A DNA stretch of 64,000 nt, taken from positions 806,001 through 870,000 of the forward strand of contig NZ_SSND01000001.1 of NCBI RefSeq assembly GCF_004799285.1, written 5' to 3'. Each line of letters starts with the position of its first letter. Within the stretch, counting starts at the first letter, position 1. The position numbers and the translations under genes were made by a program. The stretch comes from Aliigemmobacter aestuarii. Lineage in GTDB: Bacteria; Pseudomonadota; Alphaproteobacteria; Rhodobacterales; Rhodobacteraceae. The notes beneath the pieces were generated by a model. That model ran no database searches, had not been told where the DNA came from, and was given only the letters and a program-made list of their open reading frames with translations. Below, piece after piece: positions 34,562 to 42,824 of the stretch.

Positions 34562-35260
34562 ATGTTCGGTAACGAGCCCACTCTGTTCGTGTTTCGCGGG
34601 ATCTTCGGGATCCGAGTCGAGGTCAGGCAATCGCTGGTTCTGCTGGCGCTTCTTTATGTCGTGCTGTCGGTCGGCTCCATGCAGGGCCTGATCGATGCGC
34701 TGATCACCGTGGGCCTGATCGTCCTGTCGATCTATCTGCACGAACTTGGCCATGCCTGGGGCTGCCGGGTTCAGGGCGTGCCGGTCGAACGGATCGTGAT
34801 CTTTGGCGGCGGCGGGTTCTGCGAACACCGCCGGTCCAGCGCGCGGCAGGACGAACTGATCGTCGCGATGGGGCCGATCGTGAACCTGATCCTCTGGGCC
34901 ATAAGCTCGATCTGGGTCAATTCGGTGGTGGGCGGGCTGACCAGCCTGCGCGACCTGACGCCCGTCATGGCCGAGCTTTTGTACTGGGCGAACCTTGTTG
35001 CATTGATCAACATCGCGCTTTTCTTCTTCAACATGGTGCCGGTTCAACCGCTGGACGGGGGCAAGCTGTTCTATCTTGGCCTGTTGCGGGTGATGCCGGC
35101 GGGACGCGCACTGCGGCTGGCCGGGACGGTCGGCGTCGTTTTCTGCGTGCTGTGGTGGCCGGGGCTGTTCGCGCTTTACTGGCTCACCGGCTGGCTGCTG
35201 CTGTTCGCGCCGTCGTTCCGGCAGCATCTCGCGATGATGCGGGGACAGATCGGCGGCTGA
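34562..35260 (+). CDS. Site-2-protease-type (M50) membrane metalloprotease
   Basis: This 232-residue protein has about five membrane helices. The zinc motif HELGH sits near residue 60 in a hydrophobic helix, and MVPVQPLDGGK near 160 supplies the third ligand Asp. These are the two signatures of site-2 proteases. The protein is short and has no PDZ or CBS domain, so it belongs to the small S2P group with unknown substrates. It follows the aminotransferase gene by 11 bp and ends at a hairpin. Confidence 0.85.
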   Translation: MFGNEPTLFVFRGIFGIRVEVRQSLVLLALLYVVLSVGSMQGLIDALITVGLIVLSIYLHELGHAWGCRVQGVPVERIVIFGGGGFCEHRRSSARQDELIVAMGPIVNLILWAISSIWVNSVVGGLTSLRDLTPVMAELLYWANLVALINIALFFFNMVPVQPLDGGKLFYLGLLRVMPAGRALRLAGTVGVVFCVLWWPGLFALYWLTGWLLLFAPSFRQHLAMMRGQIGG

Positions 35261-35277
35261 CCGCGCCGAAGGCGCGG
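35261..35277 (+). terminator. Hairpin directly after the M50 gene
   Basis: CCGCGCC-GAA-GGCGCGG starts at the base after the stop codon and is a perfect 7-bp stem. A second weak hairpin, GGCC-TTTCAC-GGCC, followed by TTTT, comes shortly after (35280-35296). Together they probably end the aminotransferase-M50 transcript. Confidence 0.5.
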
Positions 35278-35392
35278 CGGCCTTTCACGGCCTTTTCGGG
35301 CCGGTCCGCCCCGTTCTGCAACGTCACCCAACGGACGGCTTGCCAACCCTGCCCCGCCGGGTCCATGATCCGGCTGCGAAAGAGGTTTGGAA

Positions 35393-35848
35393 ATGCGCAA
35401 GTTCCTTGTCGTTCTGGACGACAGCCGCGAATGCCTGAATGCCATGCGCTATGCCGCGCTGCGCGCCGCCCATACCGGTGCGGGCGTGCAGATCCTGTCG
35501 ATCATCCCGCCCGAGGAATTCCAGCACTGGATCGGCGTGTCCGACCTGATGCGCGCCGAGGCCCGCGAACGGATCGAGGCGCATTTCGAGGTCTTCGCCA
35601 AGTGGATGCGCGACAAGCAGGGCGTGAACCCGGAACTGGTGATCCGCGAAGGCGATCCGGTGACCGAGATCCTCGCCCAGGTGAAGGACGACCCCGAGGT
35701 GGGCGTTCTGGTTCTGGGCGCCGGGACGGAAAAATCCGGCCCCGGCCCGCTGGTCACGCAGATGAGCCGCAATTCCGGCAACCTGCCGATCCCGATCACC
35801 ATCGTTCCGGGCGACATGTCCAAGGAACGGCTTGAGGCGATCACCTGA
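35393..35848 (+). CDS. Universal stress protein (UspA family)
   Basis: This 151-residue Rossmann-like USP starts at the ATG at 35393, preceded by AGAGG at 7-base spacing. The fold is indicated by FLVVLDDSRECLNAMRYAALRAA at the N-terminus and VLVLGAGTEKSGPGP near residue 112. The last region departs from the strict ATP-binding G-2x-G-9x-G(S/T) pattern, so nucleotide binding is uncertain. USPs of this kind respond to stress or energy state. Confidence 0.85.
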   Translation: MRKFLVVLDDSRECLNAMRYAALRAAHTGAGVQILSIIPPEEFQHWIGVSDLMRAEARERIEAHFEVFAKWMRDKQGVNPELVIREGDPVTEILAQVKDDPEVGVLVLGAGTEKSGPGPLVTQMSRNSGNLPIPITIVPGDMSKERLEAIT

Positions 35849-35975
35849 CCGGTGCCGGTTGACCCTGCGTCACGGTTGCGCAACGCGCAACGCGGGCATG
35901 CCCGATCAGAGGTTTTCCCCGCCCCGCCGCGCCCCCATACTCCTGCCCGAGGGAGGGTCGCACAGGAGACGACCC

Positions 35976-36128
35976 ATGTCGCAGAAGAAACCGCAACCCA
36001 GGGCAGCCGCCGCAGCGTTCGAATACGAACCCTACTACATGCCGCAGCCCCGACCGGCGCGCCCGCGTCCGGCCCGCCCGGAACAGACCGCGCTTGACGT
36101 GATGTTCGCCTATTACGACGTCGGCTGA
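35976..36128 (+). CDS. Small Pro/Arg/Tyr-rich protein, function unknown
   Basis: This 50-residue frame has a strong ribosome site (AGGAGA at 7-base spacing). It reads MSQKKPQPRAAAAAFEYEPY, then a short proline/arginine repeat (PARPRPARP), and ends ALDVMFAYYDVG. No membrane helix or enzyme motif is visible. Such a composition suggests a binding peptide or linker-like protein. It lies between the USP gene and the Irr-box promoter of nfu. The ribosome site and its unusual non-random composition make it likely to be real. Confidence 0.6.
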   Translation: MSQKKPQPRAAAAAFEYEPYYMPQPRPARPRPARPEQTALDVMFAYYDVG

Positions 36129-36167
36129 AATCGTCGCGCGACCGTCGGATCGGGGGGCGGGGACCGA

Positions 36168-36184
36168 TTTAGAATCGTTCCAAA
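36168..36184. promoter_or_regulatory. Irr box (ICE motif) upstream of nfu
   Basis: TTTAGAATCGTTCCAAA differs at one base from the iron control element consensus TTTAGAAYNRTTCTAAA bound by Irr in alphaproteobacteria. It ends 2 bp before a TTGACA -35 hexamer, so Irr bound here would touch the promoter of nfu. Confidence 0.7.
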
Positions 36185-36186
36185 TA

Positions 36187-36215
36187 TTGACATCCCCGCC
36201 CCTGGGGCGCATATC
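36187..36215 (+). promoter_or_regulatory. Sigma-70-type promoter of nfu-tsaB-rimI
   Basis: TTGACA (36187-36192) and CATATC (36210-36215) are 17 bp apart. The expected start point is about 20 bp before the nfu ATG. The -35 is a perfect match; the -10 is moderate. Confidence 0.55.
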
Positions 36216-36240
36216 CGACAGGAACAGTTGGAGAGGCGTC

Positions 36241-36807
36241 ATGTTCATCCAGACCGAATCCACCCCGAACCCGGCCACGCTGAAATTCCTGCCCGGACAG
36301 ACCGTGCTTGAGGTCGGCACTGCCGATTTCCCCTCGTCCGAGGCGGCGAAGGCCTCGCCGCTGGCCAGCCGCATCTTTGCGGTGAACGGGGTTGCGGGCG
36401 TGTTCTTCGGATCGGATTTCGTGACCGTCACGAAGGACGCGGCCTCTGCCTGGGATCACATCAAGCCCGCCATCCTTGGCGCGATCATGGAACATTTCCA
36501 GTCGGGCGCGCCGGTGATCGAAGGCGCCGCCGGTGCCGGTTCCGGCGGGCATGCGGCGCATGACGGCCCGGATGCCGACATCGTCCGCCAGATCAAGGAA
36601 CTGCTGGATACCCGCGTGCGTCCCGCCGTGGCGCAGGACGGGGGCGACATCACCTTCCACGGGTTCGACCGTGGCGTCGTCTATCTGCACATGCAGGGCG
36701 CCTGCGCGGGCTGCCCGTCCTCGACCCTGACGCTGAAGATGGGGATCGAGAACCTGCTGCGGCATTACATCCCGGAAGTGACCGAGGTGCGCCCCGTTGC
36801 CGCCTGA
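36241..36807 (+). CDS. NifU-like Fe-S scaffold/carrier protein (Nfu)
   Basis: This 188-residue protein has an N-terminal Nfu domain (TESTPNPATLKFLPGQ) and a C-terminal NifU domain with the cluster-binding motif CAGCPSS near residue 157. Nfu proteins carry 4Fe-4S clusters to client enzymes. An Irr box and a good promoter sit directly upstream, so expression should follow iron or heme status. The 3' end overlaps the tsaB start by 11 bp. Confidence 0.92.
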   Translation: MFIQTESTPNPATLKFLPGQTVLEVGTADFPSSEAAKASPLASRIFAVNGVAGVFFGSDFVTVTKDAASAWDHIKPAILGAIMEHFQSGAPVIEGAAGAGSGGHAAHDGPDADIVRQIKELLDTRVRPAVAQDGGDITFHGFDRGVVYLHMQGACAGCPSSTLTLKMGIENLLRHYIPEVTEVRPVAA

Positions 36808-37444
36808 GCCTGTCGTTCTGGCCTTCGACACATCGGCCGCGCATTGCGCGGCCGCTTTGCTTTTGCCGGGCGGCAGGATCGTCCAGCGCTCCGAAGCGAT
36901 GCAGAAGGGACAGGCCGAACGCCTGCTGCCGCTTCTGGAAGAGGTTCTGGCCGAAGGCGGCATCGGCTGGAAGGACGTGACGGCGCTTGGCGTCGGGGTC
37001 GGGCCGGGCAACTTCACCGGCATCCGCATCGCGGTTGCGGCGGCGCGCGGGCTGGCGCTTGGCCTTGGGGTGCCCGCGCATGGCGTGACCCGTTTCGAGG
37101 CGCTGGCCCTAGACCTGCCGCGCCCGCTGGCGGTGGTCGAGGACGCGCGGCACGGCGATGTCTATCTTCAGGAATTCTGGCCCGAACCGGATGCGGCGCG
37201 GATCACCGAGCTTTCGTCGCTGCCCATGGAAACAGGCGATGTGCCCCTTGTCGGGTCCGCGGCCGAACCCGCCGCCGCATTGACAGGGGGCGCCGTGCTG
37301 GGCGCGCGCTATCCTCTGGCCGAGGCCATCGCCCGCATCGCGGCCACGCGTGGCCCCGGCGTGGCGCGACCAGCCCCCTTCTACCTGCGGGCGGCCGATG
37401 CCGCGCCGCCGGCCGATCCGCCCCCGGTCATCCTCGATGCCTGA
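36797..37444 (+). CDS. tsaB: tRNA N6-threonylcarbamoyladenosine modification protein TsaB
   Basis: This 215-residue ASKHA-fold protein works with TsaD and TsaE to place the t6A modification on ANN-decoding tRNAs. It opens VVLAFDTSAAHCAAALL and has GVGVGPGNFTGIRIAVAAAR near residue 66, both typical. It has no TsaD metal-binding motif. The start is a TTG at 36797 with GAGGTG at 7-base spacing; no ATG is available. It overlaps nfu by 11 bp and rimI by 8 bp. Confidence 0.92.
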   Translation: MPPEPVVLAFDTSAAHCAAALLLPGGRIVQRSEAMQKGQAERLLPLLEEVLAEGGIGWKDVTALGVGVGPGNFTGIRIAVAAARGLALGLGVPAHGVTRFEALALDLPRPLAVVEDARHGDVYLQEFWPEPDAARITELSSLPMETGDVPLVGSAAEPAAALTGGAVLGARYPLAEAIARIAATRGPGVARPAPFYLRAADAAPPADPPPVILDA

Positions 37445-37871
37445 GGCGATTCCGCCTGATCCTCTTGCGCTGGCCGCCACCCATGCCGCTGCCTTCGCCG
37501 GCGGCGAAAGGGCCTGGTCGGCGCAGGAATTCGGCGACCTTCTGGCGCAGTCCGGGGTCATCCTTTGCGGCGACGCGCGGGCCTTCGTGCTTGGCCGTGT
37601 CCTGCTGGACGAGGCCGAGATCCTGACCGTGGCGACCGATCCGGCCTTCCGCAGGCAGGGTCTGGCGCGCCGGGCGCTGGCGGCGTTTCAGGCGCGGGCC
37701 GAGGCGGCGGGTGCCGCACGGGTGTTTCTGGAAGTGGCCGAGACGAACCATGCGGCGCGGGCGCTTTACACGGCGGCGGGTTACGCCAAAACAGGGCGCC
37801 GACTCGGATATTACCGGCAAGTCGACGGCGCGCGGACGGATGCGTTGCTGCTGGCGCGATCCCTGCCCTGA
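37437..37871 (+). CDS. rimI: Ribosomal-protein-alanine N-acetyltransferase RimI-like (GNAT)
   Basis: This 144-residue GNAT protein has the acetyl-CoA-binding motif RRQGLARRALAAF near residue 78, then FLEVAETNHAARALYTAAGYAKTGRRLGYY, a sequence pattern typical of RimI. It would acetylate the N-terminus of ribosomal protein S18 or similar targets. Adjacency to tsaB is a conserved trait of rimI. The ATG at 37437 lies inside the end of tsaB. Confidence 0.88.
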   Translation: MPEAIPPDPLALAATHAAAFAGGERAWSAQEFGDLLAQSGVILCGDARAFVLGRVLLDEAEILTVATDPAFRRQGLARRALAAFQARAEAAGAARVFLEVAETNHAARALYTAAGYAKTGRRLGYYRQVDGARTDALLLARSLP

Positions 37872-37977
37872 CCACCCCTGAACAGGGCGGCAGACCCGAC
37901 GCAACGTCAACCGCCACGGGCCGCTCCGCAACCTGACCATGCGGTCAAATCTGCCGCCACGGCCCCGCTTTTCCCCA

Positions 37978-38006
37978 TTGACCGCTTCCCCGGAATCCGC
38001 CCTAAT
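37978..38006 (+). promoter_or_regulatory. Candidate promoter of the nucleoside importer operon
   Basis: TTGACC (37978-37983), 17 bp, then CCTAAT (38001-38006). The predicted leader is about 75 nt and contains a perfect 8-bp hairpin. Confidence 0.45.
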
Positions 38007-38025
38007 TCAGGCACGACCCAGCAGC

Positions 38026-38051
38026 GGCCGACCGATGAGTCCCGGTCGGCC
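38026..38051 (+). promoter_or_regulatory. Leader hairpin upstream of the BMP gene
   Basis: GGCCGACC (38026-38033) pairs perfectly with GGTCGGCC (38044-38051) around a 10-base loop, 36 bases before the start codon. It has no T run. It may stabilise the message or take part in regulation. I see no known riboswitch consensus. Confidence 0.45.
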
Positions 38052-38087
38052 CTATTGGCATAACGAATGATAAACCGGGAGATTTCC

Positions 38088-39083
38088 ATGACCGTTATGA
38101 AAACCCTGATGGGCGCGGCCGCGACGCTTGCGCTTGGCGCCGCCGCTGCCGTGGCCGAGCCGGCCATCATCTTCGACCTGGGCGGCAAGTTCGACAAGTC
38201 GTTCAACGAGGCGGCCTTCAACGGCGCGACACGTTGGGCACAGGAAACCGGCGGCACGTTCAAGGAACTGGAAATGCAGTCGGAAGCCCAGCGTGAACAG
38301 GCGCTGCGCCGTCTGGCGGAATCCGGCGCCAACCCGGTGGTGATGACGGGCTTTGCCTTCGGCGACGTGCTGAACACCGTGGCTCCGGACTTCCCCGACA
38401 CCAAGTTCGCGATCATCGACATGGTGGTGGAACAGCCGAACGTGAAATCGGTGGTCTTCAACGAACATGAAGGGTCTTACCTTGTCGGCATGATGGCGGC
38501 GCTGGCGTCGAAGACCGGCACCGTCGGCTTCATCGGCGGGATGGACATCCCGCTGATCCGCAAGTTCGGCTGCGGCTATGCCCAGGGCGTCAAGGCCGTG
38601 AATCCGGATGCCACCGTGATCCTGAACATGACCGGCACCACCCCTGCCGCCTGGAACGACCCGGTGAAGGGCGCCGAACTGGCCAAGGGCCAGAAGGCGC
38701 AGGGCGCGGACGTGATCTATGCCGCCGCTGGCGGCACCGGCGTGGGCGTGCTTCAGGCCGCGGCCGACGAAGGCATCCTGTCGATCGGCGTGGATAGCAA
38801 CCAGAACTACCTGCACCCCGGCAAGGTCCTGACCTCGATGCTCAAGCGCGTGGACAATGCCGTCTACGAAGCCTTCAAGGAAGGCGAGGCGCTGGCGCCG
38901 GGGATCAACGTGATGGGCCTGGCCAATGACGGCGTCGGCTATGCGATGGACGAACACAACGCCGCGCTGGTGACGCCCGAGATGCAGGCCACGGTCGACG
39001 AGGCCGCCGCCAAGATCAAGTCGGGCGAGCTGGCCGTGCATGACTACATGAGCGACAACACCTGCCCGGCGGCGACGTTCTGA
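38088..39083 (+). CDS. BMP-family nucleoside-binding lipoprotein-like ABC substrate-binding protein
   Basis: This 331-residue binding protein starts at the ATG at 38088, after GGGAGA. It has a signal peptide (cleavage near AAVAEPA, residue 22) and no lipobox. The BMP (PnrA/BmpA) signature FDLGGKFDKSFNEAAFNGA follows, with IGVDSNQN near residue 227 and GFIGGMDIP near 142. Family members bind nucleosides. The downstream ABC genes and a purine nucleoside phosphorylase gene support purine nucleosides as ligand. Confidence 0.9.
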   Translation: MTVMKTLMGAAATLALGAAAAVAEPAIIFDLGGKFDKSFNEAAFNGATRWAQETGGTFKELEMQSEAQREQALRRLAESGANPVVMTGFAFGDVLNTVAPDFPDTKFAIIDMVVEQPNVKSVVFNEHEGSYLVGMMAALASKTGTVGFIGGMDIPLIRKFGCGYAQGVKAVNPDATVILNMTGTTPAAWNDPVKGAELAKGQKAQGADVIYAAAGGTGVGVLQAAADEGILSIGVDSNQNYLHPGKVLTSMLKRVDNAVYEAFKEGEALAPGINVMGLANDGVGYAMDEHNAALVTPEMQATVDEAAAKIKSGELAVHDYMSDNTCPAATF

Positions 39084-39086
39084 GCC

Positions 39087-40667
39087 ATGTCGGTGTCAAC
39101 CGATGCGGGGCGGCAGGCAACTGCCGCCCCAACCGCGCCCTATGCCATCGAACTGAAGGGCATATCCAAGGCCTTCGGTCCTGTTCAGGCGAACAAGGAT
39201 ATCTCGATCCAGGTGGCCAAGGGATCCATCCACGGGATCATCGGCGAGAACGGCGCCGGCAAGTCCACGCTGATGTCGATCCTCTACGGTTTCTACAAGG
39301 CCGACCGGGGCGAGATCGTGATCAACGGCAGGGTCACCGCCATTCCCGACAGCCAGAGCGCCATCCGCGCGGGCATCGGCATGGTGTTCCAGCATTTCAA
39401 GCTGGTGCAGAATTTCACGGTGCTGGAAAACGTCATCCTTGGCGCCGAAGAGGGCCAGATGCTGGCGGGTTCGCTGGCGAAGGCGCGCCGCGTGCTGCGC
39501 GAACTGGCCGAGGAATATGAACTCGAGGTCGATCCGGACGCCCTGATCGAGGACCTGTCGGTCGGCCACCAGCAGCGGGTCGAGATCCTCAAGGCGCTGT
39601 ATCGGCAGGCCGATATCCTGATCCTTGACGAACCCACGGGCGTGCTGACCCCGGCCGAGGCGGACCACCTGTTCCGCATCCTGCGCGGGCTGAAGGAACA
39701 GGGCAAGACGATCATCCTGATCACGCACAAGCTGCGCGAGATCATGGAGATCACCGACACCGTCAGCGTGATGCGCCGGGGCGAAATGACGGCGACGGTG
39801 AAGACCGCCGAAACGAGCCCCGAGCAACTGGCCGAACTGATGGTCGGGCGCAAGGTCCTGCTGCATGTGGCCAAGGGGCCGGCCAATCCGGGCGCGACCG
39901 TGCTCGATGTCGAAAACCTGCGCGTGAAGGACGATCAGGGTGTCGAACGCCTGAAGGGCATCAGCCTGAAGGTGCGCGCGGGCGAAATCCTCGGCATCGC
40001 CGGGGTCGCGGGCAACGGACAGTCCGAACTGCTGGCCGTCCTTGGCGGGATGCAGGCCGGAACCGGACACATCCGCATCAAGGGCGACGAGATCGACCTG
40101 ACCGGCAAGCATTCGAACGGCCAGACCCGCCGCGCGCGCGGCATCGCCCATGTGCCCGAAGACCGCCAGCACCTGGGCCTGATCATGGATTTCACCGCCT
40201 GGGAAAACGTGGCCTTCGGCTATCACCACGCGCCGGAATACCAGAAGAACCGCCTGTTCATGGACAACGACGCCCTGCGCGCCGATACCGAACGGAAGAT
40301 GGCCACGTTCGACGTGCGCCCCCCGATCCCGACACTTGCGGCGAAAAGCTTTTCGGGCGGCAACCAGCAAAAGATCGTTGTCGCACGCGAGATCGAACGA
40401 AACCCCGACCTGCTGCTGGTGGGCCAGCCCACGCGCGGCGTCGACATCGGCGCGATCGAATTCATCCACAAGCAGATCGTGGCCCTGCGCGACGCGGGCA
40501 AGGCCATTCTTCTGGTCAGCGTGGAACTGGACGAGATCATGTCGCTGTCGGACCGGATCGCCGTCATGTTCGACGGCCGCATCATGGGCGAACGCGATCC
40601 GAGATCCACCAATGAACGCGAACTGGGTCTGATGATGGCCGGCGTCACCGATGGAGGCGCGGCATGA
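39087..40667 (+). CDS. ABC transporter ATP-binding protein (two-domain, nucleoside/sugar type)
   Basis: This 526-residue double ATPase energises the importer. The first domain has Walker A GENGAGKST, signature LSVGHQQR and Walker B ILILDEPTGVLTP. In the second, the Walker A is the degenerate GVAGNGQSE without lysine, as is normal for this family, with signature FSGGNQQK and LLVGQPTRGVD. So only one site is probably fully active. It starts 3 bp after the binding protein gene and overlaps the first permease gene by 4 bp. Confidence 0.94.
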   Translation: MSVSTDAGRQATAAPTAPYAIELKGISKAFGPVQANKDISIQVAKGSIHGIIGENGAGKSTLMSILYGFYKADRGEIVINGRVTAIPDSQSAIRAGIGMVFQHFKLVQNFTVLENVILGAEEGQMLAGSLAKARRVLRELAEEYELEVDPDALIEDLSVGHQQRVEILKALYRQADILILDEPTGVLTPAEADHLFRILRGLKEQGKTIILITHKLREIMEITDTVSVMRRGEMTATVKTAETSPEQLAELMVGRKVLLHVAKGPANPGATVLDVENLRVKDDQGVERLKGISLKVRAGEILGIAGVAGNGQSELLAVLGGMQAGTGHIRIKGDEIDLTGKHSNGQTRRARGIAHVPEDRQHLGLIMDFTAWENVAFGYHHAPEYQKNRLFMDNDALRADTERKMATFDVRPPIPTLAAKSFSGGNQQKIVVAREIERNPDLLLVGQPTRGVDIGAIEFIHKQIVALRDAGKAILLVSVELDEIMSLSDRIAVMFDGRIMGERDPRSTNERELGLMMAGVTDGGAA

Positions 40668-41767
40668 CGAAGCTGCCGAAATGGGCCGATGTCGCCCTTG
40701 TTCCGCTGATCAGCCTGATGCTGGCGGCCATCGTCGCGGCCATCGTCCTGGTCGCCATTGGGCATGACCCGTGGAACGCGCTCAAGGTCATGGTCGACGG
40801 CGCGCTCGGGTCGCCCTATGGCTGGGGCTACACGCTTTACTACACCACCAGCTTCATCTTCACCGGCCTCGCGGTGACGGTGGCCTTCCACGCCAGCCTC
40901 TTCAACATCGGCGGCGAGGGGCAGGCTCAACTGGGCGGGCTTGGCGTGGCGCTGGTCTGCCTGTCGATGCCCTGGCCGCACTGGACGCTGGCGCTTGCGG
41001 CGGCGACCCTGGGCGCCGCGGCCTTCGGTGCGGCCTGGGCTGCGATCCCGGCCTATCTACAGGCCAGGCGCGGCAGCCACATCGTGATCACCACGATCAT
41101 GTTCAACTACATCGCCGCGGCGCTTCTGGTCTATCTCCTGGTGGACGTGCTGCGCCCGGCGGGTCAGATGGACCCGGCCTCGGCCCGGTTCCCCGAGGGT
41201 GCGAACCTTCCCGCGCTGAACGAGATCCCCGGCTTCAACCTGATCTTCGAGAAGGCCGTGCCCGCCAATGTGACGCTGTTCATCGCGCTTTTCATGGCCT
41301 GGGTGGTCTGGGCGATCCTTTGGCGCACCCGGCTCGGTTATGAGATCCGCGCCTTCGGCAAGTCGGAAACCGCCGCGCGCTATGCCGGGATCAATGCCGT
41401 CAGGATCACCATGATCGCCATGCTGATCTCGGGCGGGCTTGCCGGCATGATGAGCATCAACAATGTCATGGGCGAGGCGGAACGGCTGTTGCAGAACTCG
41501 TCCGAGGGGGCGGGCTTCATCGGCATCGCGGTGGCGCTGATGGGGCGCAATCATCCCGTGGGCGTCGTGCTGGCCGCGCTCTTGTTCGGCTTCCTCTATC
41601 AGGGCGGGGCCGAGCTTGGCCTCTGGACCTCGATCCCGATCGAGATGCGGATCGTCGTCCAGGGCCTGGTGATCCTGTTCACGGGCGCGCTCGACATGAT
41701 GGTGCGGATGATGCTGGGCTGGCTGTTCAGCCTGTCGCAAAGCGCCGAAAGCGTGGGGGCGAAGTGA
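40664..41767 (+). CDS. ABC transporter permease (nucleoside/sugar type), subunit 1
   Basis: This 367-residue permease has about 9-10 helices. FNIGGEGQAQLGGLGVALV near residue 81 and the IRAFGKSETAARYAGI loop near 228 match the BPD_transp_2 family that partners BMP-type binding proteins. It forms the membrane channel together with the next gene product. Its start overlaps the ATPase stop, and its stop shares a base with the next start. Confidence 0.93.
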   Translation: MTKLPKWADVALVPLISLMLAAIVAAIVLVAIGHDPWNALKVMVDGALGSPYGWGYTLYYTTSFIFTGLAVTVAFHASLFNIGGEGQAQLGGLGVALVCLSMPWPHWTLALAAATLGAAAFGAAWAAIPAYLQARRGSHIVITTIMFNYIAAALLVYLLVDVLRPAGQMDPASARFPEGANLPALNEIPGFNLIFEKAVPANVTLFIALFMAWVVWAILWRTRLGYEIRAFGKSETAARYAGINAVRITMIAMLISGGLAGMMSINNVMGEAERLLQNSSEGAGFIGIAVALMGRNHPVGVVLAALLFGFLYQGGAELGLWTSIPIEMRIVVQGLVILFTGALDMMVRMMLGWLFSLSQSAESVGAK

Positions 41768-42735
41768 TGGATTACGCAACGCTTCTGCAGCTTCTCGACA
41801 CCACGCTGCGCTTTGCGACGCCGCTTCTGCTGGCCTGCCTGGCGGGGCTCTATTCCGAACGCGCAGGCGTCTTCGACATCGGGCTGGAAGGCAAGATGCT
41901 GATGGCCGCCATGTCCTCGGGCGCGGTCGCGGCGCTGACCGGGTCGGTCTGGCTGGGGCTTCTGGCGGCGATCGGCGGGTCGCTCCTGTTCGCGCTGGTG
42001 CACGGGGTGGCGTCGATCACCTTCCGGGGCAATCAGCTGATTTCCGGTGTGGCGCTCAATTTCATCGCCTCGGGGATCACGGTTCTGGTGGCGCAAAGCC
42101 TGTTCGGCCAGGGCGGGCGCACCCCGCCGTTGACGGGTGGCGCGCGGTCGAACCCGGTCATCCTGCCCTTCGCCGAACCCATGCGCGACGTGCCGGTGAT
42201 CGGGCCGCTCTACTACGAGGTCATTTCGGGCCATTCGCCGCTGGTCTATCTGGCCCTTCTGATGGTTCCGGTCACCTGGTGGGTGCTCTACCGCACCCGC
42301 TTTGGCCTGCGGCTGCGCGCGGTCGGCGAAAATCCCGCCGCCGTCGACACCGCGGGCGTCTCGGTCCGCGGCCTGCGTTTTGCCGCCGTGATGATCACCG
42401 GCGTCCTCTGCGGCGTCGCAGGCGCCTACATGGCCACCGCGCTCCAGGCGGGCTTTGGCCGCGAAATGACGGCGGGGCGTGGCTATATCGCGCTGGCCGC
42501 GCTGATCTTTGCCAAATGGCGCCCCTGGGCCGCGCTTTACGCCTGCCTGCTGTTCGGCTTCTTCCAGGCGCTTGCGCTGCGCCCGGACGTGGTGGAAGGG
42601 GTTGTCGGCGTGAAGGTGCCGGTGCCCGCGCTCGATGCGCTGCCCTATGTGCTGACGGTGCTGGTGCTGGCGGGCTTCGTGGGCAAGGCGATCCCGCCGC
42701 GCGCGGGCGGCGAGCCCTATGTCAAGGAACGCTGA
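41767..42735 (+). CDS. ABC transporter permease (nucleoside/sugar type), subunit 2
   Basis: This 322-residue permease carries VFDIGLEGKMLMAAMSSG near residue 35, GNQLISGVALNFIASGITVL near 88 and the loop LRAVGENPAAVDTAGVSV near 182, all typical of the second BPD_transp_2 subunit. The ATG at 41767 is used; a GTG one codon earlier is possible. It completes the importer. A repeat copy (E6) and then the phosphorylase gene follow. Confidence 0.93.
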   Translation: MDYATLLQLLDTTLRFATPLLLACLAGLYSERAGVFDIGLEGKMLMAAMSSGAVAALTGSVWLGLLAAIGGSLLFALVHGVASITFRGNQLISGVALNFIASGITVLVAQSLFGQGGRTPPLTGGARSNPVILPFAEPMRDVPVIGPLYYEVISGHSPLVYLALLMVPVTWWVLYRTRFGLRLRAVGENPAAVDTAGVSVRGLRFAAVMITGVLCGVAGAYMATALQAGFGREMTAGRGYIALAALIFAKWRPWAALYACLLFGFFQALALRPDVVEGVVGVKVPVPALDALPYVLTVLVLAGFVGKAIPPRAGGEPYVKER

Positions 42736-42745
42736 CCTCCACGAC

Positions 42746-42798
42746 TTGAACCTGACGAAAATACCCTCGGGGGGTCCGGGGGGCAGACAGCCCCCCGG
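42746..42798 (+). repeat. Dispersed hairpin repeat, copy E6
   Basis: TTGAACCTGACGAAAATACC plus a G run leads directly into a perfect 9-bp hairpin, CCGGGGGGC-AGACA-GCCCCCCGG (42776-42798). The small GGCC hairpin module of E2, E3 and E5 is absent. It sits between the permease and phosphorylase genes and may partly separate their transcripts. Confidence 0.8.
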
Positions 42799-42824
42799 CC
42801 TCTCCTCCCCGTGAAAGACCGACC

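Noticed and set aside
38031-38056. Hammerhead-like GATGAGTCCC in the leader of the BMP gene
   Set aside because: Only this core fragment matches. The second conserved core (GGAC-GAAA) and the closing stems are missing, so it is a simple hairpin.
38007-38087. Possible purine riboswitch ahead of the nucleoside importer
   Set aside because: None of the conserved three-way-junction bases can be found, and the leader is only about 75 nt with one hairpin.
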